A stretch of 64,000 nt of DNA from RGIG8745 sp045576655 (lineage in GTDB: Bacteria > Bacteroidota > Bacteroidia > Bacteroidales > Bacteroidaceae), in assembly GCA_045576655.1 (NCBI GenBank), contig JAZNGW010000007.1, positions 1 through 64,000 on the forward strand, in the 5' to 3' direction. The notes beneath the pieces were generated by a model that saw nothing but the letters and a program-made list of their open reading frames with translations, was not told the DNA's origin and did not search any database. The position numbers and the translations under genes were made by a program. Below, in pieces: positions 44,601 to 50,509 of the stretch (its first letter is position 1; the number at the start of each line of letters is the position of its first letter).

Positions 44601-45297
44601 AATCACTTACAAGCGTACGTTCAGAAATGTAGGTGCATGGCAGACTCTTTATGTGCCATTTGAAATTCCTGTAAGCGAATTGACAGACAAAGGTTATAGT
44701 GTCGCTTACGTAAATGACGTTCAGGCTCTTGACAGAGATGAAGATGGTGACGTTGAATTAACTGAAACCACAATTGAGTACGTCTATATCAAGAATGGCA
44801 TTCTTAGAGCAAATCACCCATACGTGATCAAACCTACTACAGAGGCTGCTAAAAACATGGAACTCGTGCTTAACAATGCGACTCTCAAAGCTGCTTCTGC
44901 AGAAAATCAGGTTACTATTGACATCTCAACAGCTTACATGAAGTTCGACTTTAAGGGTACTTTAAGTAAAACTCCTGCAAGCGAATTAGGCGCTAATGTA
45001 TTCTCTCTTAACAATAGCGGAAACTGGATGCAATTAGGCCCAACCGTTAATCTTGGTGCATTCCGTGTTTACCTTACAATGGAAAACAAGGACGGTTCGC
45101 CAGTAATTATACCTGAAGGCGCAGAAATTCGTGCCCGTGTAATTGGCGAGAAGGATGAAGTAACAGGAATCTTCACACCTTATGTGGAAAATGAAACACG
45201 CATTAAGGAGGGCATCTTTGATCTTATGGGACGTCCTGTTAGAACTCCAGAAAAGGGTAAGATATATATCATGAATGGAAAGAAAGTGTTGTTTTAA
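35638..45297 (+). CDS. Giant secreted beta-helix repeat protein (3219 residues)
   Basis: A signal peptide of about 24 residues (ending HPAFA) is followed by about nine modules, each opening with a segment of the type AKIGDVEYTSLQAAFNA-x(4)-GETITL. These begin near nucleotides 35713, 37681, 38620, 39586, 40529, 41459, 42206, 42890 and 43615. Each opener is followed by 150-250 residues of short beta-helix rungs (INGGTFS, VTGGTI, NVNDGT, IENTEI) like pectate-lyase-fold adhesins. Some joints are almost identical in DNA, for example the AVENNGVWNVVK coding stretches at 39540 and 41415. The C-terminus is the shared module (YKRTFRNVGAWQTLYVPFEI) and a type IX-like tail (IFDLMGRPVRTPEKGKIYIM, NGKKVLF). 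No catalytic residues were recognised, so a surface adhesin or matrix protein is most likely, though glycan-lyase activity cannot be excluded. It is followed by small gene 4 and the fimbrial operon. Confidence 0.9.
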   Translation: MKRKHFILALVAMLLSFVHPAFAQVAKVGNTEYATIDEAIAKWTNGSTLTLLDDVTLLDVIQLSSTEHHILDLGTYTMTAASKKDAIQIVNNGRSSASYALDIKADADNPGGITATGKAIVRTAGKSGVKDRPIIRFYNGVFNASYIVYHTGSNGTNCPQFQFHNGVFNGTIYTNRALNQFYGGVFTGSLMMSVDSSAYTLIAGGSFKQLSNLYMSALNSGKFTIGSAKGVYDKEVYVDDNGNYVIATAEPSEGIEAAVAKTPGTNDYLAYSKVATEGALNYTNVETALKNNKSATVTVYADEVDMSGINFTGTIVVPEGEKITIVTEAGVTPTWTVSTSEENSVTYTDDSGNELVKGEDGAFVKPSPVTVDGVDVVITENGNSYDIKLGDGSTFPETGVTMTFAATGDANGMAYVVHEHEGKNYIYVGKVADDKISFKNTVGFSTFTVNAGGLTEAVAAAQSGDIITLIEKGAYTIPEFAGKELTIKALDRENTSITDYVNKGSQGMMGSTVHFVNLTINGATENYYGLFHTAKVTYTNCIINGLRFLYATEGVSFEGCAFNANGVEHSFWTYGASNVTVKNSTFTYTDRAVNCYSENGAEHEADITFEGCSFTYAGTNDAPEGAVEINSGSAKSFDIAFTGCTAPEKGAMWFNSQWDSKKGENTVVEVDDVIVWQVVKVAKIGDVEYTSLQAAFNAVQDGETITLVDNVTISAATAGYTDGTYTDGVRYTGDKSFTVDFNGKTVTDDGCVNDYLIYINNKGEKASEITFTNGTIVSANGCWSAVCVNSSAATQNVELNLNGMNITNSNDAVYSGNPVVRARDLATVNVNDGTTITSNGASYGVAANTDGSTVNINEGATIVQQNSGTTGGNSVFAAVGGKGVINIKGGTITSDRYGVHTMTTGTPVINISGGTITAPVALKSSTNGGNGELATINVTGGTINGTLETYTDNGKIVVSGGTFSEAVAEEYCADGFVPAENADGTFGVEKAPVASINGTKYTSLAEAVAAAQAGDEIVLTADVKTTDGVVITDKNLTIDLNGKTYTVTEGANTNNRNFKINGTSVVTVKNGTMVAAGEYSSGAYGTIRTEGTANVTLTGLKLYNYRGNGLNIKACTGTTVTIENTEIYANYGGGIESAGGTIVVNDGVTVKQEGMYTAPYNSMAISVNGGGKVTVNGGTFSTECITAEEANNQGTSHGPWVAGVLNSGGTLIINGGTFSNDNFGENSLATAARGAILADTKAKVEINGGTFNVLKNVIDIQNNLGDTNNNPSVLLVGGTYSADPRISAQYGSNLITLAEDYIAVENNGVWNVVKVVAKIGDVEYASLQDALDAAAAGTGNVTVSILADVNLTGVDWNPVTVSAPGYPVVTVEGNNKTITGLNDMLFAGTWAGGSGLIIKNLTIENSAIVNDKDDAKGTVGVGAFIGFPQASATITLENCHLKNSSVEGGHWTGGLIGYAAGYAGNDGPVFMNLTIKNCSVTGSTITGKGSVGGVIGHGSGNAWTNVVIEETTVSNNEITSTGSSNVKAGAVMGTIGAAGQPTTVNGVTKTGGMSVSATVAENTVKSNGTEITTIYGRQGTATGMLAVAGGSYDNYPIEEGVAYAAPAAGYKIEQNTDGTYGVVVDPEYGKVASVNGVYYETLAAAVDAVEDGGTITLIANETFTENNRYNNGGWWDGLGYSGDKSFTIDLANFTISQDGALNDYLMWFKNDGAKANTITLKNGTLDAGTTAYSALATSSSNAQKITVNLENIKVINNNSNGAALKIRAGAELNVKAGTEITGKDSYLGIECWAATVNIYDGAEIHMNGTSSYNGCLAGVGGNGTINVYGGEGKGVSGGFIAMTSGGTINIEGGEWTANTDGTYANSNKSVLVAQSENGAKSIVNVTGGTFKGGYNCYGAAVGDAQINIKGGNFNANPTSYVADGYVAVENNGVWNVVKAAAQIGSIAYTTIDAALNAAQAGDVVTIAAGDYAQNLSINKAITVQGETNTVSTLSTAADSVSNNLVNFTGKLNITADGATVKNINVNNGNSSAGYINAMNVTVDGCQVVGGNGFRSCYTKGTVTFKNSVITGSTYGIHFDGSANGNIVIDNCIITGWTSFASTINNVAIKDSKFAEGNYNQLRFYQDVTIENTEFNENMTIDFGKDEVSAEFTNCTVSNGGKLTDVIYLADIVDMGIDVTVDGMSLAVSAKIGSTYYPTLAEAITAAKASDTITFVSDINESVTVNKNVTIDGANKKYTGTMTGNAGLNVTVQNVNFVNGGFDKSTKSTTGTYTIKDCTFDGAGSYAYAFRFKGANKVVVENCTVKDYLYSFLYVTSGTNTVSVKNVTVENCPSYAVYFSSGVNSATFENLTVKNSNNGFVINNTANRAFTIKDCKMENVTTAINHSNGTNTITCTALGVNNLGKTVDELSLSQYAVIKGANVGTYYGTLQSMVEKAENGQTVKLLSDIALTTKDELASCDGYPSFVHLEGKAVTVDLNGKAITVNASAEELAGKMLVGVFSTDNSGELTLVDSSAEGTGSVTLTANDAKVYSLLCNYEDGCKMTINGGTYTADKVHDCLVYSGGKTDAIATVNGGNFTLGNVGAGENGKPWIFNVLGAGDHHVLVNGGTFNADINRQHWSNEVYVAKECYTVANTDGTYTVKEGAVAYVNEGMLTGPYFVRKNIGYATLAEAMAEVDTDETVTMLKDVTLEETVTITADKKNITLDLAGKTISMNDASGKGAYAIKNNGSLTIKDAGENGKITFKSTTPDNSFGYATSTIGNAGKLTVESGTIENTTIGGASYAIDGIWHTDTVSLTINGGTIIANKIAVRQVPFSATAKNVVTVNGGILQGATAGLQLHNTSNDAMLAEVNINGGEFFGDYGFYTSFSSASASSKAVINITDGTFHGYPYIYNGKNGSDATPMTVSVTGGYFDNMPYIYTKDANGNAVNIPAIAGGTYGYDVTDYCADDFRCVQNADGRYTVERCVFEFVDGEVTEFSNDKDIEDVTITYKRTFRNVGAWQTLYVPFEIPVSELTDKGYSVAYVNDVQALDRDEDGDVELTETTIEYVYIKNGILRANHPYVIKPTTEAAKNMELVLNNATLKAASAENQVTIDISTAYMKFDFKGTLSKTPASELGANVFSLNNSGNWMQLGPTVNLGAFRVYLTMENKDGSPVIIPEGAEIRARVIGEKDEVTGIFTPYVENETRIKEGIFDLMGRPVRTPEKGKIYIMNGKKVLF

Positions 45298-45307
45298 AAG
45301 ATGAACA

Positions 45308-45334
45308 GAGTGGAGGGGAGATTCCCCTCTGCTC
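45308..45334 (+). terminator. Hairpin after the giant gene
   Basis: GAGTGGAGGGGA-GAT-TCCCCTCTGCTC with two mismatches and no T-run. It may slow or partly end transcription, or protect the mRNA end before small gene 4. Confidence 0.45.
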
Positions 45335-45387
45335 AATCATCTGAAAATTTGTTATAATAATTTTAGCAAAAGAAGATAGCAATAAAC

Positions 45388-45561
45388 ATGAAAAAAAAAT
45401 ATATCCAGCCTGAAATGCATTTAGAGGATTGCATACTTGATAATCTGATGCAAGTACAGACATCCCAAGGTGAATTCACTCCTGGTGTAGGAACTGATGA
45501 TGACTTTAGTACAAAAGATCGTGACAATGAAGGAGACTCCAGTTGGGGTGACCTTTGGTAA
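45388..45561 (+). CDS. Small WGxxW protein 4
   Basis: The protein has 57 residues, translated by hand. It starts MKKKYIQPEMHLEDCILDNL, has a Gly/Thr/Asp-rich middle (GVGTDDDFSTKDRD) and ends SSWGDLW. It shares its start and end with small proteins 1-3, here on the opposite strand, 90 bases after the giant gene and before a strong terminator. Cotranscription with the giant gene is likely; the fimbrial operon begins after the terminator. No known domain is seen. Confidence 0.78.
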   Translation: MKKKYIQPEMHLEDCILDNLMQVQTSQGEFTPGVGTDDDFSTKDRDNEGDSSWGDLW

Positions 45562-45593
45562 TAAGATAAATACACTTCATTAATTTTCCCGGA

Positions 45594-45632
45594 GAGGCTG
45601 GGTCGTGCTTAGTTGCGGTGCAGCCTCTTTTT
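45594..45632 (+). terminator. Terminator of the giant gene and small gene 4
   Basis: GAGGCTG and CAGCCTC form a stem with a 20-base loop that may fold further, followed by TTTTT. Confidence 0.85.
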
Positions 45633-45778
45633 AAATCTTTAAATTGGCATAGAAGAAAACAGATATGGGCATAAAATATTATTATTGCCCGATAGAATGG
45701 ACAAGGATGCCAGTCTTGCCTTTTAATTGTAAAAAACGCAGAGAGAAAGATTAAGTGACGAATATCACATAGAAGGTA

Positions 45779-47047
45779 ATGATGCGATTTATTACATATT
45801 TATTAGTTTCTCATATCAGCCTGCAACTTTTTGCACAGGTAGACAAGGCGGATTCTGTCTATTCAATAAAATCGACTTCGGAAAAACACAGCATATACTA
45901 TCCTGTTTCGCGTACGCATCTTCAAGAGGACTACATGGGCAATGACTCCTCGCTCTTGGATATTCGCAACTACCTGAAACTTTCACCACATATTGACAGC
46001 ATTGTCATATATTCATACGCTTCGCCTGAAGGTCCTTACGAATTTAACAAATACCTGTCGCGCGAACGCGGTATCACAGCATTCAACTACATAAAGAAGC
46101 ACTTGTCCGAACGTTTTGCCTCGGACGCTGATAAAATTGTTCGTTTCAGTCCGACTGCAGAAAACTGGGCCGGCCTGTACGAGGAGGTTCTGAAGCACTA
46201 CAACAGACCTGACCTGAATAGCGTGCTTAAAATTTTGAAGCGCATCGACATCTCAGACGAAGAGAGGAAAACCCTACTCAAACGACTGGACGGAGGCCGC
46301 TCATGGCTATTCATCCTGAAGCACTGCATGCCTCAGTTGCGTCATGCCACATGGCAGTTCGTGGGTGTACATCCCATGCAGGCTTTTACACATCCAGAAA
46401 TTAAACCTGCAGTTTTTACTGCAGTACCAATAACAACTGATTTGGTAGAACTGCCAGATCTGCCAGACAAACACACAATTTTGGCTCTGAAGACTAACCT
46501 ACTGTACGACCTTGCTACTTGGACAAACTTCTCCATCGAAGTTCCAGTGTACAGGGACAGATGGTCTGTACTGTATTATCATCAATTTCCTTGGTGGCGC
46601 TGGGGCAAGCAGAACAATGAGTTCTGCATGAGGTTTCTCTCTATCGGTGCCGAGGCACGATATTGGTTCTGTCCGATGCCAAAGTTGGCCACTGCCCGCC
46701 GTGTCAAGCGTGACAAGTTGATGGGCCATTTCATAGGCTTGTATGCGGAGTCGGGCAAATGGGACTTTGAGCGCAAACGCGACATCTGCTATCAAGGCGA
46801 ACATTGGAGCGCCGGATTATCGTATGGCTATGCCATGCCTTTAGGCAAACGACTGAACATGGAGTTTTCCATATCTGCCGGCTACGCATCAATCCCACAC
46901 CGCAACTACTACCCTACCGATGACTACGAGTTGCTAATTCACAATCCTGAGAAGGATGGTACATGGCACTACTTGGGTCCTACCAAGGCGCAGGTTTCGT
47001 TGGTTCTGCCTATTCTTGTCAAAACAAGGAAAGGAGGTGCACCGTGA
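45779..47047 (+). CDS. DUF3575 outer-membrane protein of the fimbrial operon
   Basis: The protein has 422 residues with a signal peptide (1-20, ending LFAQ). Residues about 45-130 contain an OmpA-like motif: DSIVIYSYASPEGPYEFN and LSRERGITAFNYIKKHL. Residues about 230-420 form the DUF3575 part: ALKTNLLYDLATWTNFSIEV, WWRWGKQNNEFCMRF, GAEARYWF, HFIGLYAESGKWD and GLSYGYAMPLGKRLNMEFS, with the alternating pattern of a small beta-barrel. In Bacteroidales such proteins begin Mfa/Fim-type operons and are thought to help place the fimbria in the outer membrane. The stop overlaps the next gene by four bases. Confidence 0.88.
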   Translation: MMRFITYLLVSHISLQLFAQVDKADSVYSIKSTSEKHSIYYPVSRTHLQEDYMGNDSSLLDIRNYLKLSPHIDSIVIYSYASPEGPYEFNKYLSRERGITAFNYIKKHLSERFASDADKIVRFSPTAENWAGLYEEVLKHYNRPDLNSVLKILKRIDISDEERKTLLKRLDGGRSWLFILKHCMPQLRHATWQFVGVHPMQAFTHPEIKPAVFTAVPITTDLVELPDLPDKHTILALKTNLLYDLATWTNFSIEVPVYRDRWSVLYYHQFPWWRWGKQNNEFCMRFLSIGAEARYWFCPMPKLATARRVKRDKLMGHFIGLYAESGKWDFERKRDICYQGEHWSAGLSYGYAMPLGKRLNMEFSISAGYASIPHRNYYPTDDYELLIHNPEKDGTWHYLGPTKAQVSLVLPILVKTRKGGAP

Positions 47048-48099
47048 GAAAGATTTACATCTTCCTCATGTCTTCAGTGATTATCCTAATATGTATGAGT
47101 TCTTGTGAACATCGTCCACTGGTCGACCTGAACGAATTGCATTATGTGCGTATTTATCTTGACGAACGGTTGAGGAACGTCAATTTCGGATTTTACGACG
47201 AGACGAAGGAGAAACCAGAATACAGTACGCCCCAAATTATGCGAGTTGTCTTGTATGAGCCCTCTGACGGCAGAGTTGTCGCAGAACGCTATTTGCGAGA
47301 AGGGGGACGGGATGAAAAGGGCAACTACTTGCATGGGTACATTTCTGCCCCAGCAGGTACTTATAATCTTATGTCATATAATTTTGACACGCAGACACTA
47401 AGGATTAGGGACGACAAGTGGTGCTATCATATGGAAGCTTATACCCTTCCTGTGAGTGAAAATGTTAAGGATAAGCTGGTTAGTTCACGAACAAATAAAG
47501 ATGGAGAATTTGAAGAAATTCTGAATGAGCCAGACCACTTTTTCGTTAAAAATTCCGAATGGATAGGCATTGAACTGACTGACAAAGTTGATACTTTGAA
47601 AAATCCGGATGGAAGCGACTTTGTGGCGAATTCGATTGTCAAGACCTATTACATGCAGGTCAACGTCAAGGGTGTGGAATATGTAAGATCTGCAGTCGCG
47701 CTCATAACAGGCATGGCTGGTTCTGTAAGAGTTTACGATGGAGAGCTGAATGGCGACAATCCTGCAAGCATATATTTCCCGTTGAAGAATGATGTGAGCA
47801 AAATGCGTACCAACGATAATATAGCTGTGGCGTATGCCGCATTTAATACGTTTGGCAAACTGCAAGGCAGAGAGGGATATATATACATAACATTTGAGTT
47901 TAACACCATTTGGGGAACAGTACAAACCGAAACCATAAAGGTGACGGATATGTTCGAAACTCAACAAGTAAGAGAAAACCAGTGGATTATTATCGACAAG
48001 GTGATAGAAATTAAACCACCTGAGGGTGAAGAAACTACAGGAGGTATGAGTCCAGGTGTAAATAATTGGAATGAAGTTGAAGGTGGTATAACCTTATAG
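47044..48099 (+). CDS. DUF5119-type lipoprotein of the fimbrial operon
   Basis: The protein has 351 residues from a GTG at 47044 that overlaps the preceding stop (GTGA). The frame is open upstream to 46963, but the GTG gives a proper lipoprotein signal (VRKIYIFLMSSVIILICMSS, then Cys) and coupling. The mature part begins CEHRPLVDLNELHYVRIYLD; a later region VKGVEYVRSAVALITGMAGS is typical of the DUF5119 lipoproteins found in Bacteroidales fimbrial operons. It is probably an anchor or assembly subunit, by position and family. The end (GGMSPGVNNWNEVEGGITL) is flexible. Confidence 0.85.
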   Translation: MRKIYIFLMSSVIILICMSSCEHRPLVDLNELHYVRIYLDERLRNVNFGFYDETKEKPEYSTPQIMRVVLYEPSDGRVVAERYLREGGRDEKGNYLHGYISAPAGTYNLMSYNFDTQTLRIRDDKWCYHMEAYTLPVSENVKDKLVSSRTNKDGEFEEILNEPDHFFVKNSEWIGIELTDKVDTLKNPDGSDFVANSIVKTYYMQVNVKGVEYVRSAVALITGMAGSVRVYDGELNGDNPASIYFPLKNDVSKMRTNDNIAVAYAAFNTFGKLQGREGYIYITFEFNTIWGTVQTETIKVTDMFETQQVRENQWIIIDKVIEIKPPEGEETTGGMSPGVNNWNEVEGGITL

Positions 48100-48176
48100 T
48101 ATAAAGAATTGTAGAATTATTAACGAAAAAACTTAGTGTTTTATATTTTTTTATTAATCAATTAATTTATTTAATT

Positions 48177-49316
48177 ATGAAGAAAAATCTTTTATTGTTG
48201 TCTCTTGCAGGTTTAGCAATTGCAAGTTGTACAAGTGATGAAAATTTGTCTGAAAATGCAAGCAAGTCAAGACTTCGCTTTGAGACTCCGCTGATGTCAG
48301 CAGTGACAAAATCCGTAACAGGCGAAATAGGGGGGCTTATCTATCCTATAGAGGAGAAGTTTGACATTTATGGTATTCAGTATTCTGGCGATTTCAAAGG
48401 CTGGGCAGCTTCAACAGACGTTAAAGACTTCTGGACAGGCGAATCAGGTCTGACAGTTGAGACTGCTTCGCATGTAGGAAGCTCTACAGGTGTGAATGCT
48501 GCATGGGCTACAGCACATGACTATTTCTGGGTGAACGAACCTTACAAGTTGGCTTTTGCTGCATATTCTCCTTCTGATGCTAAGGGTGATGCTACTATTG
48601 CATATGACGAAACAGGATTTACCTTTGCAGATTTTAAGGTCAAAGATGACGTTGCTGCTCAATATGATTTGATGTATTCAGACCGTCAATTTGATTGCAC
48701 TCGCAATAAGTATGAGAACACAGGTATTCCTTTGAAGTTCAACCACGCATTGTCTTCAATCGTATTTGCTGCTATTGAAGAAGTGGAAAAGAAGACATAC
48801 GAAATTACAGATGTTCAGTTGATCGGTTCTATCAAAAACACAGGAACATTCAAACAAAATATCTTAGAGCAGTCTTCAGCAACTCCTTATACAGAAACTA
48901 CTGAACCTGAGTGGGATAATTGCACTGTAGTTGGTGGAACAGATGGTAAAATTACTTATACTCCAGCCATAGAAAATGGTCTTTATACTGTAACAGGCGC
49001 AAATGATGAGTTTACAGGTGGTAAGTCAGCAATCTTGGCAATTCCCCAGGATGTTCCAGCTAATGCTTATGTGAAGTTGTCATATACAGTAAGAACAGAA
49101 TTGACTGGCGGTAATGAAAAGGTTGATACTTATGTTAAAGACATACCATTGTCAGAGTTTATCATTACAGGAACTGAAGGTGATAAGATTGAAGAATGGG
49201 AAATTGGTTACAGATATGTATACCTTATCAACTTCGGTGGTAGTAAGAAGATATTCTTCGTACCTACTGTAAACGAATGGAAGCAGGGTGGTACTGCTGC
49301 ATATACAATCAAGTAA
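48177..49316 (+). CDS. Fimbrillin family lipoprotein, probable main shaft subunit
   Basis: The protein has 379 residues with a lipobox at ASC. The layout follows type V pilins: the sequence after Cys is Ser/Asp-rich, then RLRFETPLMSAVTKSV (with an Arg/Lys-type protease site region near residues 30-50), and a beta-sandwich with FDIYGIQYSG, FNHALSSIVFAAIEEVE and EYRVYLINFGGSKKI-like YRYVYLINFGGSKK near the end. In P. gingivalis such pilins are matured by an Arg-protease and polymerise by donor-strand exchange. It is followed by a strong hairpin, which would make this transcript more abundant than the downstream ones; hence the proposal that this is the main subunit. Confidence 0.85.
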   Translation: MKKNLLLLSLAGLAIASCTSDENLSENASKSRLRFETPLMSAVTKSVTGEIGGLIYPIEEKFDIYGIQYSGDFKGWAASTDVKDFWTGESGLTVETASHVGSSTGVNAAWATAHDYFWVNEPYKLAFAAYSPSDAKGDATIAYDETGFTFADFKVKDDVAAQYDLMYSDRQFDCTRNKYENTGIPLKFNHALSSIVFAAIEEVEKKTYEITDVQLIGSIKNTGTFKQNILEQSSATPYTETTEPEWDNCTVVGGTDGKITYTPAIENGLYTVTGANDEFTGGKSAILAIPQDVPANAYVKLSYTVRTELTGGNEKVDTYVKDIPLSEFIITGTEGDKIEEWEIGYRYVYLINFGGSKKIFFVPTVNEWKQGGTAAYTIK

Positions 49317-49351
49317 TTCATTTCTTCGTTTAAAGAAACCATTTACGACCT

Positions 49352-49390
49352 GGTATATAGCGGGATTCATCCTGCTATATACCCTTTTGT
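49352..49390 (+). terminator. Partial terminator after the first fimbrillin gene
   Basis: GGTATATAGCGGGA-TTCA-TCCTGCTATATACC with one wobble, followed by CTTTTGT. It lies inside the operon, 10 bases before the next ATG, so it may set the ratio of subunits. Confidence 0.75.
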
Positions 49391-49399
49391 AAAAAAAAG

Positions 49400-50497
49400 A
49401 TGAAAGTAGTCAGGTTCATATATTTACTATTGACGTCGACATTTCTGCTTGCTTGCAGTGTCGATGAGGATGAGAGCGGTTCTGCAGTCCAGGGAGTGCC
49501 CGAAAGGATTCCCATTAACTGGGACGTGGAGTCTGCTTATGCCCCTATAGGAAGCAGGGCCTTGATTGACAACAACCTATTAGAAGCACGCTGTACACCT
49601 AAAAGTGACGGCACATGCGAAAGTATTGGCATTTGGGGGCAATATGTCACTACCAAAAACGGACAGACAACGACGTACGTCGAGTTTGACGCCACACCAT
49701 TAACTTTTGCCCCTAAGGAAGAGGATACGAACCCTCACAACTCATGGAACTATCCCGGCGAGTCAAGGTATTGGGAAAATGGAGCCATGTACTACTTCCG
49801 AGCATGCTATCCGTTAGACCTTATGAAGAGTCTGATGACTCAAATGGACGCTACAGTTTTGCAAGGAGGACCTATAAACACTTCGGTGTTGCAAGAGGAC
49901 ATCCTGGTGGCAGTGAATCACGTCAATACTATTACTGCCAGCCTGACAAAACCTGTGCAGCTTGACCTGCAACATGTTTTTGCGGCAATACGATTTAAGA
50001 TTAAAGCAGACGACGGATTCACTCCCCCTGAAGGAGAGGCCGTAACATCATGCTGGCTGCAAAACACAACAGATGCAACCGACTTGTTTTCGCCTTCTGG
50101 CTATTTGGTGCATTCAGGAGACGAGAAGTCGGATATAAAATGGTACACTTACGAGTCGTCAAAGTCGCCTATGTATGTATGGAAACACAAGGGCGTCCCA
50201 TTCGACACAGAAAACCTGCTCTACACTCCAAATGACGGGATGCAGGGTGACGAATACACTAATAACGATGGATGGTTATTGGTGGTGCCTCAGGAGGTAA
50301 AGGAAGAGACTCTAACCTTCTGTTATACTATGAAGAATACTGGCGACATGGTCTTTACCACAAAAATCCCTCACATAACTTACGAATGCGGCAAGCAATA
50401 TACCTACATATTGGAAATCCGCGGTTCGGGAGTTGACATAACATTGAAAATAGCCGACTGGAACAAGATTGACTCCAGTCATGACATAATACTGTAA
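49400..50497 (+). CDS. Second fimbrillin-type lipoprotein
   Basis: The protein has 365 residues with a lipobox (STFLLACS). The mature part contains RIPINWDVESAYAPIGSRAL, FRACYPLDLM, LDLQHVFAAIRFKIKADDGF and the ending KQYTYILEIRGSGVDITLKI-ADW, the usual marks of Mfa-like fimbrillins (a conserved LQHVFAAI in the middle and an ADWN end). It lies 12 bases before the Mfa2-like gene. It is probably a minor or tip-near pilin. Confidence 0.82.
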   Translation: MKVVRFIYLLLTSTFLLACSVDEDESGSAVQGVPERIPINWDVESAYAPIGSRALIDNNLLEARCTPKSDGTCESIGIWGQYVTTKNGQTTTYVEFDATPLTFAPKEEDTNPHNSWNYPGESRYWENGAMYYFRACYPLDLMKSLMTQMDATVLQGGPINTSVLQEDILVAVNHVNTITASLTKPVQLDLQHVFAAIRFKIKADDGFTPPEGEAVTSCWLQNTTDATDLFSPSGYLVHSGDEKSDIKWYTYESSKSPMYVWKHKGVPFDTENLLYTPNDGMQGDEYTNNDGWLLVVPQEVKEETLTFCYTMKNTGDMVFTTKIPHITYECGKQYTYILEIRGSGVDITLKIADWNKIDSSHDIIL

Positions 50498-50509
50498 ACC
50501 CATATACTC

